A stretch of DNA of 64,000 nt from the NCBI RefSeq assembly GCF_007829335.1, contig NZ_VIWO01000001.1, forward strand, positions 1,674,001-1,738,000. The letters run 5' to 3'. The notes beneath the pieces were generated by a model that saw only the letters and a list, made by a program, of their open reading frames with translations, had not been told where the DNA came from and ran no database searches. This DNA comes from Chitinophaga polysaccharea. GTDB taxonomy: Bacteria > Bacteroidota > Bacteroidia > Chitinophagales > Chitinophagaceae. A program made the position numbers and the translations under genes. This document shows, in pieces, positions 17,429 through 25,973 of the stretch (position 1 is its first letter; each line of letters opens with the position of its first letter).

Positions 17429-19381
17429 GTGGGAATAAATATTAACAGGGTCTCCCTGGCTGGTCTGGTAGTAGCACTCGGCATTATCTATGGCGACATC
17501 GGAACATCTCCACTTTATGTGTTCAAAGCCATCGTAGGAGGAAACCCCATCAGCGATCTGCTGGTAGTTGGAGGTATATCCTGTATTATATGGACACTTA
17601 CCCTACAAACCACTGTTAAATACGTTATACTGACCCTTCGTGCAGATAATAAAGGAGAAGGAGGCATCTTCTCCCTCTATGCCCTTGTCAGGCGTCACGC
17701 CAAATGGGCGGTTATCTTCGGTATGATAGGAGGCGCTGCCTTACTGGCAGACGGTATCATTACCCCTCCCATTACGGTTACCTCTGCTATTGAAGGTTTA
17801 AGAACCCTGGAAGTCTTCAAGGATCTTGGCCAAATGACCATCGTAAAGATTGTATTGACCATTATTACCGGGCTTTTCGTAATGCAGCAGTTCGGTACAG
17901 TATCTATAGGCCGACTGTTTGGTCCCATCATGGTACTCTGGTTTTCTATGCTTGGCATTCTTGGTATTTCACATATTGCCGATGACCTCAGCATCTTTAA
18001 AGCCTTTAGCCCCCACTACGCTATTGAACTATTAACTACCTACCCCAAAGGATTCCTTATTCTGGGTGCTGTATTCCTGTGTACTACAGGAGCCGAAGCT
18101 CTTTATTCCGACCTTGGTCACTGTGGTAGAGGCAATATCAGGGTATCCTGGATTTTCGTAAAATCCTGTCTTATTTTAAACTATCTCGGACAAGGGGCCT
18201 GGTTGCTTACCCAAAAAGGACAGATTCTTCCAAAAGATCAAAATCCGTTCTTTACCATCATGCCGGAATGGTTCATCATTTTTGGCGTTTTGATCGCCAC
18301 CCTGGCCTCCGTTATTGCCAGCCAGGCACTCATTTCGGGTTCCTTTACGCTCATTGCAGAAGCCATGCGTTTAAACCTGTGGCCTAAAATGCGGGTAAAC
18401 TATCCCACTGAAATGAGAGGCCAGCTATATATTCCAGGTATCAACACCATGCTGTTTGTGGGCTGTTCTGCCATTGTACTCTTTTTCCAGGAATCAGGTA
18501 ACATGGAAGCTGCCTATGGTTTGTCTATTACTATTTGTATGTTAATGACTTCCTGCCTGTTTGCTTTTTATCTGTATACCAAACGGGTATGGGTAGGTTG
18601 GATCCTGTTATACCTGGTCGTTTATTTTACCATAGAATTTTCCTTCCTGTTTGCCAACGTCGTGAAATTCATGCATGGCGGTTATGTTACTGTGATAGTA
18701 GCCGGCGCACTTTTCCTGGTGATGATTGTATGGTTCAAGTCACGTAAGATCAAGAACCGTTACGTGGAGTTTGTCCGCCTGGAAGATTACCTGCCTATTA
18801 TCCAGGAACTCAGTAACGATACTTCTATCCCCAAGTATGCTACTCACCTGGTTTATATGAGTAGCGCAGATAATCCTAAGGAGATAGAACACAAAATCAT
18901 TTATTCTATTCTCAACAAAAAACCTAAACGGGCGGATATTTACTGGTTTGTGCATGTTGATGTGGTGGATGAACCTTATCTCAGTGAATATTCTGTGCAA
19001 ACTATTATTCCCAATGAAGTAATACGTGTAGAGTTCCGCCTTGGATTTAAAGTGGAACAACGTATCAACCTCATGTTCAGAATGGTGGTGGAAGACATGG
19101 TACGCAATAAGGAAGTGAATATCACCAGCCGTTACGAATCGTTAAGTAAGAATAATGTGGTGGGCGATTTCCAGTTTATAGTAATGGAGAAATTCCTGTC
19201 ACACGACAACGATTTGCCGCTTTATGAGCGGATGGTGATGAAGATGTATTTCTTCCTGAAAAAGATCAGCTTATCGGAAGAAAGAGGCTTTGGGCTGGAT
19301 TCCAGCTATGTAACCATTGAGAAATATCCGTTGGTGGTAGCTCCTGTTACTAATTTGCAGTTGAAGCGTATTGTACATTAA
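17429..19381 (+). CDS. kup: KUP-family low-affinity K+ transporter
   Basis: The 650-residue integral membrane protein is a KUP/HAK potassium uptake transporter. The signature GIIYGDIGTSPLYV opens the first membrane segment, followed by LRADNKGEGGIFSLYAL and about twelve hydrophobic segments up to residue 440; the rest is a cytosolic domain. The start must be the GTG at 17429, because an in-frame stop lies at 17411-17413 and no other start codon follows it. It has its own promoter (17371-17400) and terminator. Confidence 0.95.
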   Translation: MGININRVSLAGLVVALGIIYGDIGTSPLYVFKAIVGGNPISDLLVVGGISCIIWTLTLQTTVKYVILTLRADNKGEGGIFSLYALVRRHAKWAVIFGMIGGAALLADGIITPPITVTSAIEGLRTLEVFKDLGQMTIVKIVLTIITGLFVMQQFGTVSIGRLFGPIMVLWFSMLGILGISHIADDLSIFKAFSPHYAIELLTTYPKGFLILGAVFLCTTGAEALYSDLGHCGRGNIRVSWIFVKSCLILNYLGQGAWLLTQKGQILPKDQNPFFTIMPEWFIIFGVLIATLASVIASQALISGSFTLIAEAMRLNLWPKMRVNYPTEMRGQLYIPGINTMLFVGCSAIVLFFQESGNMEAAYGLSITICMLMTSCLFAFYLYTKRVWVGWILLYLVVYFTIEFSFLFANVVKFMHGGYVTVIVAGALFLVMIVWFKSRKIKNRYVEFVRLEDYLPIIQELSNDTSIPKYATHLVYMSSADNPKEIEHKIIYSILNKKPKRADIYWFVHVDVVDEPYLSEYSVQTIIPNEVIRVEFRLGFKVEQRINLMFRMVVEDMVRNKEVNITSRYESLSKNNVVGDFQFIVMEKFLSHDNDLPLYERMVMKMYFFLKKISLSEERGFGLDSSYVTIEKYPLVVAPVTNLQLKRIVH

Positions 19382-19401
19382 TAGATAGTCATTTTCTTGA
19401 G

Positions 19402-19439
19402 ATGGGGTTTTCAGATACACACTGAAAACCCCATTTTTT
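19402..19439 (+). terminator. Terminator of kup
   Basis: Arms ATGGGGTTTTCAG (19402-19414) and CTGAAAACCCCAT (19422-19434) form a perfect 13-bp stem with a 7-nt loop, followed by a T-run. It begins 20 bp after the kup stop codon. Confidence 0.92.
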
Positions 19440-19578
19440 ATGCGATGAATAGTCGCTTTCCGTCTATACCATAAATATGAAAAATCCCTTTTTTTTATAG
19501 ATATTGGGTGTTTTCCGGGATACGGACATTCAGTATTGAATCCTGACATCCCATATCCGCGAATCTCTAAATTTTAGT

Positions 19579-21336
19579 ATGGTGAACAAATTTTTTGGCA
19601 TGCTGGCCTTGCTGGCATTGCAACAAAACGTATGGGCGCAAACTTCTCCCTCCAGCGACTACAGGGAACTGCCCGATCCCAAGCCCGTTAACCAGGCCTC
19701 CTGGGCAGCTGTTAATGGCTCCCGGCTGCACGTAGCATTTGGTACTGCTGATACCCGTTATGATAAAAGAAATGCGCCGGATGATAAAGCCTTATCCCCT
19801 TCCTGGGCCGTTAAAGCCTGGAAAGGAGAGCGTGTACATACCCAATTGGTTATCTGGACTAGCACTGCGCAGCCATCGGTGAGTATACAAACATCGCCGC
19901 TGCAGAATGGCAAAGGACAGAAGATCGCTGCGGATGCCATCTCCACAGGATTTGTACGCTATATTATGACAGATGAACTGAATAAAGATGGCACCGGTTG
20001 TGGTTACCGGAAGCCAGTCGATTTTGATTCTTCTCTCGTAGCAGATGGTATCGACATGATCAATAAAAGGGACATTGCTGCCAATAATACGCAGCCAGTA
20101 TGGTTGAGTATACAGGTGCCAGCCAACACGCCTGCAGGCATTTATAACGGTAGCATCAGCGTAAAAGCTGGAGCGAGTACCATAAGCCTGCCTTATGAAG
20201 TGACGGTAACAGACCGCACATTACCAGCGCCGAAAGATTGGAAATTTCACCTGGATCTGTGGCAAAGTCCGAATGCCGTGGCTCGTGTATATGGCGTGAA
20301 ACCTTGGAGTGATGCGCATTTTAAAGCCATGAAGCCCTATATGAAGATGTTGGCAGACGCCGGACAGAAGGTAATTACTACTGCCATTATATATGATCCA
20401 TGGAATGGACAAACAGAAGACATCTACGGTACCATGGTTAAATGGACGAAGAAGAAAAATGGTAGCTGGGTATACGATTATACTGTGTTTGACAAATGGG
20501 TGCAGTTCATGATGGACCTGGGTATTCGCAAGGAAATCAACTGCTATAGTATGATTCCGTGGAACCTGAAATTTTATTACTATGATGAAGCGGCAGGCAA
20601 AGACACCTTCATTGTAGCAAAACCAGGTACTCCTGAGTATACTGCTCACTGGCAGCCTATGCTGAATGATTTTGTGAAACATCTGAAAGCAAAGGGCTGG
20701 TTTAATATTACCGCTATTGCAATGGATGAAAGAACCATGGAAGACATGAAACAGGCGCTGGCTATTATCAGAAAAGCAGATAAGGACTTCAAAGTATCGC
20801 TGGCAGGAAGCTATCATGCGCCTATTGCACAGGAGATTTACGATTATTGTGTAGCCTCCAAGGAAGTATTCCCCGCGGAAGTAATGAAAGAGCGTATACA
20901 GAAAGGATTACCTACTACTTTTTACACTTATTGTGCAGAAGGATATCCTAATACATTTACGTTTTCACCTCCGGCAGAATCAGCGTTTATGGGCTGGTAT
21001 GCTGCTCACAAAGGATATAGCGGTTATTTACGCTGGGCTTATAACAGTTGGGTGAAAGCACCGCTGTTAGATTCCCGTTTCCGTTCCTGGGCCGCCGGAG
21101 ATACTTATTTCGTATATCCGGGACCGAGATCTTCTATCCGTTTTGAAAGAATGGTGGAAGGTATACAGGATTTTGAAAAGATCAGGTTATTGAAGGAGGA
21201 GTTTACAAGAAGTAGTAACACGGCCGCTTTGAATAAATTGAACCAGTTGCTGGAACCTTGTGATGTACAGGTGTTGAAAACCACGCCAGCCGCCACTATT
21301 TTACAGGCTGCCAAACAAGGATTGAATGAATTATAA
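19579..21336 (+). CDS. Secreted glycoside hydrolase-like protein (DUF4091 / GH123-type)
   Basis: The 585-residue product has a signal peptide (cleavage after WAQ, near residue 21). An N-terminal beta-sandwich (about 30-210) is followed by a TIM-barrel domain of the DUF4091 type, related to GH123 beta-N-acetylgalactosaminidases. The adjacent acid pair Asp383-Glu384 in AIAMDERTMEDM sits where GH123 enzymes carry the Asp-Glu pair of substrate-assisted catalysis. The C-terminal part YSGYLRWAYNSW, PGPRSSIRFERMVEGIQDFE is typical of the family. It stands alone, with no SusC/SusD partners, so the glycan target is unknown. A bidirectional terminator separates it from ftsZ. Confidence 0.8.
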   Translation: MVNKFFGMLALLALQQNVWAQTSPSSDYRELPDPKPVNQASWAAVNGSRLHVAFGTADTRYDKRNAPDDKALSPSWAVKAWKGERVHTQLVIWTSTAQPSVSIQTSPLQNGKGQKIAADAISTGFVRYIMTDELNKDGTGCGYRKPVDFDSSLVADGIDMINKRDIAANNTQPVWLSIQVPANTPAGIYNGSISVKAGASTISLPYEVTVTDRTLPAPKDWKFHLDLWQSPNAVARVYGVKPWSDAHFKAMKPYMKMLADAGQKVITTAIIYDPWNGQTEDIYGTMVKWTKKKNGSWVYDYTVFDKWVQFMMDLGIRKEINCYSMIPWNLKFYYYDEAAGKDTFIVAKPGTPEYTAHWQPMLNDFVKHLKAKGWFNITAIAMDERTMEDMKQALAIIRKADKDFKVSLAGSYHAPIAQEIYDYCVASKEVFPAEVMKERIQKGLPTTFYTYCAEGYPNTFTFSPPAESAFMGWYAAHKGYSGYLRWAYNSWVKAPLLDSRFRSWAAGDTYFVYPGPRSSIRFERMVEGIQDFEKIRLLKEEFTRSSNTAALNKLNQLLEPCDVQVLKTTPAATILQAAKQGLNEL

Positions 21337-21360
21337 TTGGCATTCATAAGGTGCTATTAT

Positions 21361-21394
21361 AAAAAAATCCTCCGGAGAACCGGAGGATTTTTTT
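21361..21394. terminator. Bidirectional terminator between the DUF4091 gene and ftsZ
   Basis: Stem ATCCTCCGG (21367-21375)/CCGGAGGAT (21380-21388) with AGAA loop has A7 on the left and T7 on the right, so it can terminate both the plus-strand DUF4091 gene and the minus-strand division cluster, which ends with ftsZ. Confidence 0.92.
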
Positions 21395-21425
21395 AACACA
21401 ACTAAAAAACAATCAAATGTGTTCA

Positions 21426-23288
21426 TCAATCGGGCTTTTTCCCATCTAAAAAGGTATTGATAGTATTGATTTCCGGGTGATTATTTTGTGCCGGATCCCC
21501 ACTCACGGTATAATTGGAGTAGAAATGTTCGGCAGATCCTGCACCATTGTCCAGGTTTACGTTTCTACGCAGGTAGGCAGGTACATTTTCCAGTTCTGCA
21601 TTATTGTCCATGTTTTTCACATTGAAGCTGATGCTGCGCAATTTGGCTACTCTTTCTGCCTGTTTGCGTTTTTGTTCTTCCAGGTCTTCATATGCTTGCT
21701 GCATAGGCACTTCCGGAGGTGTTGGCGGTACGTTTACGGCATCTTCTTCCTCTTTAAATACCATTTTCATTTCAGGAGCGGGTGCACTGCCTGGTTCCAC
21801 GTAAATATGTGCAGGTCTGTTCAGGTATCCGCCGGCAGCGTTACCTGTTTGTGGCTGGATAACATTCACGCCTGGCTGCTGTATATGTGCGGGCGGCACT
21901 TGCTGAACAGGCTGCATCTGCTGTTGTTGCTGCATTTGTTGTTGCTGCATCTGCTGCATTTGCTGTAGCTGTTGTTGCTGTGCTGCCTGTTGCATTTGTT
22001 GTTGTATCTGCGGGTCAGGTTGCTGTGGGGTAGAAGGTACTTGTTGTACACTCAGCACATAGTTCTGACGGGCAGGAGCGATAGGCGCCTGTTGCTGTTG
22101 CTGCGGTTGCGGCGGTGTATAAGGAATGACAGGCTCCGGATGTGTAATCACCGGTTCCATCAGTCGTGGCGCCATCAGGTCTTGTGGTTCCTGGAACAGC
22201 AGGCCTTGCGACTGTTGTTGCAGATTCATTTTCTTCTCATCGCCATCTTTGCCCAGTTGCATTACTATTTTAGGTTCTACGCGTTCCTGGGTAGAGGGTG
22301 TTATTTTTTGCTGGGTGATAGGTTTTTGTTCAAAGCCAGTAGCAATGATGGTTACGCCCAGTTGTCTGTCGAGTGACTGGTCGTATCCCACACCGAGGAT
22401 CACATCGCAATCTTCACCAGCCTGGCTTTGTACGTAGGCCTGGATAACATCCATTTCATCCAGTGTATGTTCGAATTCACCTTCGGAAGAGGAGATATTG
22501 ATGAGGATCCATTTAGCACCGCGTATATCGTTGTCGTTCAGCAATGGAGAAGTCAGGGCATCTTCGATGGCTCTCTGTGCACGGTTTTCACCTTCCGCCA
22601 GGGCAGCGCCGAGGATGGCTACACCACCGTTACGCATAACAGTACAAACGTCGGCAAAGTCCACGTTGATCTGACCGGTAGAATTGATCACATCAGTGAT
22701 ACATTTGGCGGCGGTTGCCAGTACGTTATCTGCTTTTTCGAAGGCAGCCTTGAATTTCAGGTCACCGAATTTCTGGCGTAATTTATCGTTGGAGATAATC
22801 AGCAGGGTGTCTACGTATTCTTTCAGACGTTGTACGCCTTCATCGGCTTGCAACATTCTTTTCTTTCCTTCGTAGGAGAAAGGAGTCGTAACGATACCAA
22901 CGGTCAGGATACCCAGTTCCTTACATATACGTGCGATGATAGGGGCGCCACCGGTACCGGTGCCACCGCCCATACCGGCAGTAATGAAGGCCATTTTGGT
23001 ATTTACCTCCAGTATTTTTTTGATTTCCTCAAAGGACTCTTCTGTCGCCTGTTTTCCGATTTCAGGATTTGCACCGGCACCAAGTCCCTGCGTGAGGTGA
23101 GGTCCCAACTGAATTTTATTGGGAACGGGACTGTTAGCAATAGCTTGTGCATCGGTATTGCAAATAATGAAATTTACCCCTTCAATGCGCTGGCTATACA
23201 TATGATTCACCGCGTTGCTTCCACCACCACCTATGCCGATGACTTTGATGATAGAAGATTTTTCTTTAGGAAGATCAAAATGTATCAT
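21426..23288 (-). CDS. ftsZ: Cell division protein FtsZ (with long Gln-rich linker)
   Basis: The 620-residue product is the tubulin-like GTPase that forms the division ring. The GTPase core (about 1-330) carries GGGGSNAVNHM, the signature GGGTGTGGAPIIA and the T7-loop region NVDFADV. It is followed by a long disordered linker (about 345-560) with a dense Gln/Met-rich segment at roughly 395-475, encoded by a repetitive stretch at 21898-22105. Near the C-terminus NVPAYLRRNV resembles the conserved tail that binds FtsA, but 48 further residues follow, ending FLDGKKPD. It is the last gene of the dcw cluster, 172 bp from ftsA. Confidence 0.98.
   Translation of the reverse strand: MIHFDLPKEKSSIIKVIGIGGGGSNAVNHMYSQRIEGVNFIICNTDAQAIANSPVPNKIQLGPHLTQGLGAGANPEIGKQATEESFEEIKKILEVNTKMAFITAGMGGGTGTGGAPIIARICKELGILTVGIVTTPFSYEGKKRMLQADEGVQRLKEYVDTLLIISNDKLRQKFGDLKFKAAFEKADNVLATAAKCITDVINSTGQINVDFADVCTVMRNGGVAILGAALAEGENRAQRAIEDALTSPLLNDNDIRGAKWILINISSSEGEFEHTLDEMDVIQAYVQSQAGEDCDVILGVGYDQSLDRQLGVTIIATGFEQKPITQQKITPSTQERVEPKIVMQLGKDGDEKKMNLQQQSQGLLFQEPQDLMAPRLMEPVITHPEPVIPYTPPQPQQQQQAPIAPARQNYVLSVQQVPSTPQQPDPQIQQQMQQAAQQQQLQQMQQMQQQQMQQQQQMQPVQQVPPAHIQQPGVNVIQPQTGNAAGGYLNRPAHIYVEPGSAPAPEMKMVFKEEEDAVNVPPTPPEVPMQQAYEDLEEQKRKQAERVAKLRSISFNVKNMDNNAELENVPAYLRRNVNLDNGAGSAEHFYSNYTVSGDPAQNNHPEINTINTFLDGKKPD
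21898..22105 (-). repeat. CAG/CAA/ATG-type codon repeat in the ftsZ linker
   Basis: This low-complexity tract encodes the Gln/Met-rich linker of FtsZ, with runs such as QQMQQMQQQQMQQQQQMQ. It is a mixed CAG/CAA/ATG codon repeat on the minus strand, so slippage between strains is likely; length variation would remain in frame. Confidence 0.8.
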
Positions 23289-23317
23289 GACTCTATACTT
23301 TTATGGGTTAGTACGAT

Positions 23318-23414
23318 TAATTAATAATGAACTATTAAGAATTAAGTGCGTGTATGCTATTATGTTACTATGGTTCATTTGTCCTGTCATTATTAATTAT
23401 CGTTCTTAATTCTT
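23318..23414 (-). repeat. Two interleaved inverted repeats between ftsA and ftsZ
   Basis: The 13-bp repeat TAATTAATAATGA (23318-23330) pairs with 23387-23399, and the 10-bp repeat AAGAATTAAG (23337-23346) pairs with 23405-23414. Their order (L1, L2, R1, R2) is that of a pseudoknot or of two competing folds. The region is AT-rich, which raises the chance of coincidence. Confidence 0.45.
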
Positions 23415-23460
23415 ATTATAATAAACGTTTGCTGGTTACAACAATTGCGCCATATAGCGA

Positions 23461-24864
23461 TTAAAGTTTAGCATCTTCTTCTTCTGTAAACATGTCAATG
23501 ATTTTTGTTTTCATTTTGTCTAAGAAGTTTTTCAGGGATGCGTTTCTTTCTTTTGCTTTACGGTCTTGTATTTCCTGGCTGCTGGGGCCCGTTTCTTCTA
23601 TCCAGTCTTCAGGCTGTGCTACGGATTGGGCAGCCTGTTCTTTTGCCAGATAGCTGGTATTAATCTTTACATAGTTTTCTTCCAGCGCTTTACGATCATT
23701 TTCGAAATCATTATATCCTTTTAAAATCAAGCCTACGCAGGTAGCGTACATAGGTTTAGTTAATTCATCTATGTGGCCGCTTGCCAGGTGCTCGTTGGGG
23801 AAACCTATGCGGGCGCTTGCGCCGGTAGTATATTCAGTTAACTGTATCAGGTGTTTCAGTTGGGATCCGCCACCGGTGAGTATAATACCGCCATTCAGCA
23901 TTTTATTATCCATACCGATTTGTTTGAGATGGTATACTACGAAATCGAGTATTTCACTCATACGGGCCTGGATGATATGGGCGAGGTTCTTCACTGAAAT
24001 TTCTTTGGGGCTTTGACCTCTTAAACCTGGAATGGTGATATAGGCATTGCTTTTGGCTTCATCTGCCAGTGCATAACCAAACTGCACTTTCATCTGCTCT
24101 GCCTGTGTTTTTAATACGCCTAATCCGTTTTTGATGTCATTGGTAATGTTTTCTCCGCCGTAGGGAATTACTGCAGTATGCTTGAGAATACCTTCGTAGA
24201 ACACGGCCAGATCAGTGGTGCCACCACCAATGTCAACAATGGCTACACCTGCTTCGAAGTCCATGTCGCACATAACAGCGGCAGCGGAAGCCAGTGGCTG
24301 GAGTACGAGGTCCCGGATTTTGAGACCGGATTTTTCCACGCTGCGGTTAATGTTACGAATGGCGTTTTTATCGCCGGTGATGATGTGGAAGTTAGCGCCC
24401 ACCTTTACTCCCGACATGCCAATGGGGTAAGTGATGTTTTGCAGGCTGTCCACAATATATTGCTGCGGGATCACATCGATGATCTGATCACTCGCGGGAA
24501 TGACTGTTTTATACTGATCATTAATCAGTTGATCAATATCTTTCTGGGATATTTCCGCATCAGTGTCATTGCGTACAATATCCCCGCGGGTTTGCAAACT
24601 TTTTATATGATGGCCGGCTATGCCAACGTATACCTCGTTAATTTCCAGGTTGGGGTTGGATGCATAACAATTTTCGAGTGCTTGCCTGATAGCTTTGATC
24701 GTTTGGTCGATGTTCAGCACCATACCGTGCTGTACACCAAATGATGTAGCTTTTCCGAATCCCAGGATTTCCAGTTTCCCGTATTCATTCTTCCGTCCTG
24801 CAATGGCAGCAATCTTCGTAGTACCTATGTCGAGTCCTACAATGATGGGAGCTTCCTGATTCAT
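23461..24864 (-). CDS. ftsA: Cell division protein FtsA
   Basis: The 467-residue product is the actin-like ATPase that anchors FtsZ to the membrane. Phosphate 1 (GLDIGTTKIAAIAG), the SHS2-containing 1C subdomain region, phosphate 2 (VAIVDIGGGTTDLAVF) and the adenosine motif (LTGGGSQLKHL) are present. The C-terminal region beyond the actin core is extended and charged, ending with a short amphipathic-looking segment (LKNFLDKMKTKIIDMFT) suited to membrane binding. The start overlaps the end of ftsQ by 4 bp, implying translational coupling. Confidence 0.97.
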   Translation of the reverse strand: MNQEAPIIVGLDIGTTKIAAIAGRKNEYGKLEILGFGKATSFGVQHGMVLNIDQTIKAIRQALENCYASNPNLEINEVYVGIAGHHIKSLQTRGDIVRNDTDAEISQKDIDQLINDQYKTVIPASDQIIDVIPQQYIVDSLQNITYPIGMSGVKVGANFHIITGDKNAIRNINRSVEKSGLKIRDLVLQPLASAAAVMCDMDFEAGVAIVDIGGGTTDLAVFYEGILKHTAVIPYGGENITNDIKNGLGVLKTQAEQMKVQFGYALADEAKSNAYITIPGLRGQSPKEISVKNLAHIIQARMSEILDFVVYHLKQIGMDNKMLNGGIILTGGGSQLKHLIQLTEYTTGASARIGFPNEHLASGHIDELTKPMYATCVGLILKGYNDFENDRKALEENYVKINTSYLAKEQAAQSVAQPEDWIEETGPSSQEIQDRKAKERNASLKNFLDKMKTKIIDMFTEEEDAKL

Positions 24865-25961
24865 GGCGTTTTTTGTTTTTTTGATGTGTTAACAGATTTA
24901 TTCCCTGGCTTATACACTGCTTTGGGTTGTTGTTTGGCGGGCGCAGGGGCTGCTTTTGCTTTCTTCACTACTTTCTCATGCTGCGTTTTCGCCTTTTCTT
25001 TTCCTTTTGCCGGATGTTCCGGTTTAGCAGCCGGTTTTACGGCCTCCGGTTTGGGGGATGTTGCTACCGGATGCGCTACGGCTCCGCTATCGGCATCTTC
25101 TACATCTGCGATAGGTGGTTCATCTACGGCCGGCAGTTTTATACTGTCTGCTTTGATCACCGGTTGTAATGGAACTACGCCATCTTTACGGGTACACACT
25201 ACTTCATTCTCAAATGCGATATTAATGCGCGTATAGTTATTCCATCCTACTTTATTCAATCCTTCTTTGTAAAAAGCCAATAATTTGACAAATTTCTTTT
25301 CTATATCAGTACCATCTCCGAATACAATCACCTGGTCGCCCAGTTTAGGTATGAATTCAAACTTACGATCGGGTGTGATCATGAGCTGCTCTACCTGTGC
25401 CATCCAAAACGGATCATTACCAATATAATTGCCCATATCCACAATTTGCGTGGAGAGCAGGCTATCTGCTTTCTGCAGCTTTTCTGCATCTGTGGGGAAG
25501 CCGGTGAATACGGGCACCCTGGCGGCATAACGACCGGATACCGGTATATGTTCTCCTGCCGCATCGAGGTAAAAGCTGTTACCGGAAAAGGTAAATATCC
25601 TTGCTACCGGTTCGCGTTGCGTTACTTTGATATTCAGTTGTTGCTTGTTATCGAAGTAAATCTCCGCGTTTTTTACCCATGGATCCTGGTCTACCAGGGC
25701 TTCCAGTTGGGCGATATTAATATCGCCGATCTTTTTGCCTACCGGGTTCAGGTTTTTATCTTTCGCAATCAGTGATTTGATGTCTTTGGGTTCGATGAAG
25801 AAGTTGTCATCTTTCCCTTCAAACTTCACCTGTATGCCTTTACATTTACCGGCATCTTTGTCTTGTATAGCAGCTACCAGCAATACTACAAAGCCTGTCA
25901 ACGCCAGCCCCCAGAGGAGGAGTGTGCCCAGTCGTTTTAATATGATGGTAGTTTTAGACAA
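24861..25961 (-). CDS. ftsQ: Cell division protein FtsQ (with long basic C-terminal tail)
   Basis: The 366-residue product is a bitopic inner-membrane protein with one membrane segment (about 10-32) and a POTRA/FtsQ region (KFEGKDDNFFIEPKDIKSLI through the DIAQLEALVDQDPWVKNA-type beta domain). It bridges early and late divisome proteins. Roughly the last 110 residues are a low-complexity Lys/Ala/Pro tail (VKPAAKPEHPAKGKEKAKT and similar), much longer than in E. coli. It lies 12 bp after murC and overlaps ftsA by 4 bp. Confidence 0.9.
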   Translation of the reverse strand: MSKTTIILKRLGTLLLWGLALTGFVVLLVAAIQDKDAGKCKGIQVKFEGKDDNFFIEPKDIKSLIAKDKNLNPVGKKIGDINIAQLEALVDQDPWVKNAEIYFDNKQQLNIKVTQREPVARIFTFSGNSFYLDAAGEHIPVSGRYAARVPVFTGFPTDAEKLQKADSLLSTQIVDMGNYIGNDPFWMAQVEQLMITPDRKFEFIPKLGDQVIVFGDGTDIEKKFVKLLAFYKEGLNKVGWNNYTRINIAFENEVVCTRKDGVVPLQPVIKADSIKLPAVDEPPIADVEDADSGAVAHPVATSPKPEAVKPAAKPEHPAKGKEKAKTQHEKVVKKAKAAPAPAKQQPKAVYKPGNKSVNTSKKQKTP

Positions 25962-25973
25962 ATGTTTACTTTT

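Noticed and set aside
21898..22105. CRISPR-like or microsatellite array within ftsZ
   Set aside because: The units are irregular CAG/CAA/ATG codons of an in-frame protein linker, with no spacer structure.
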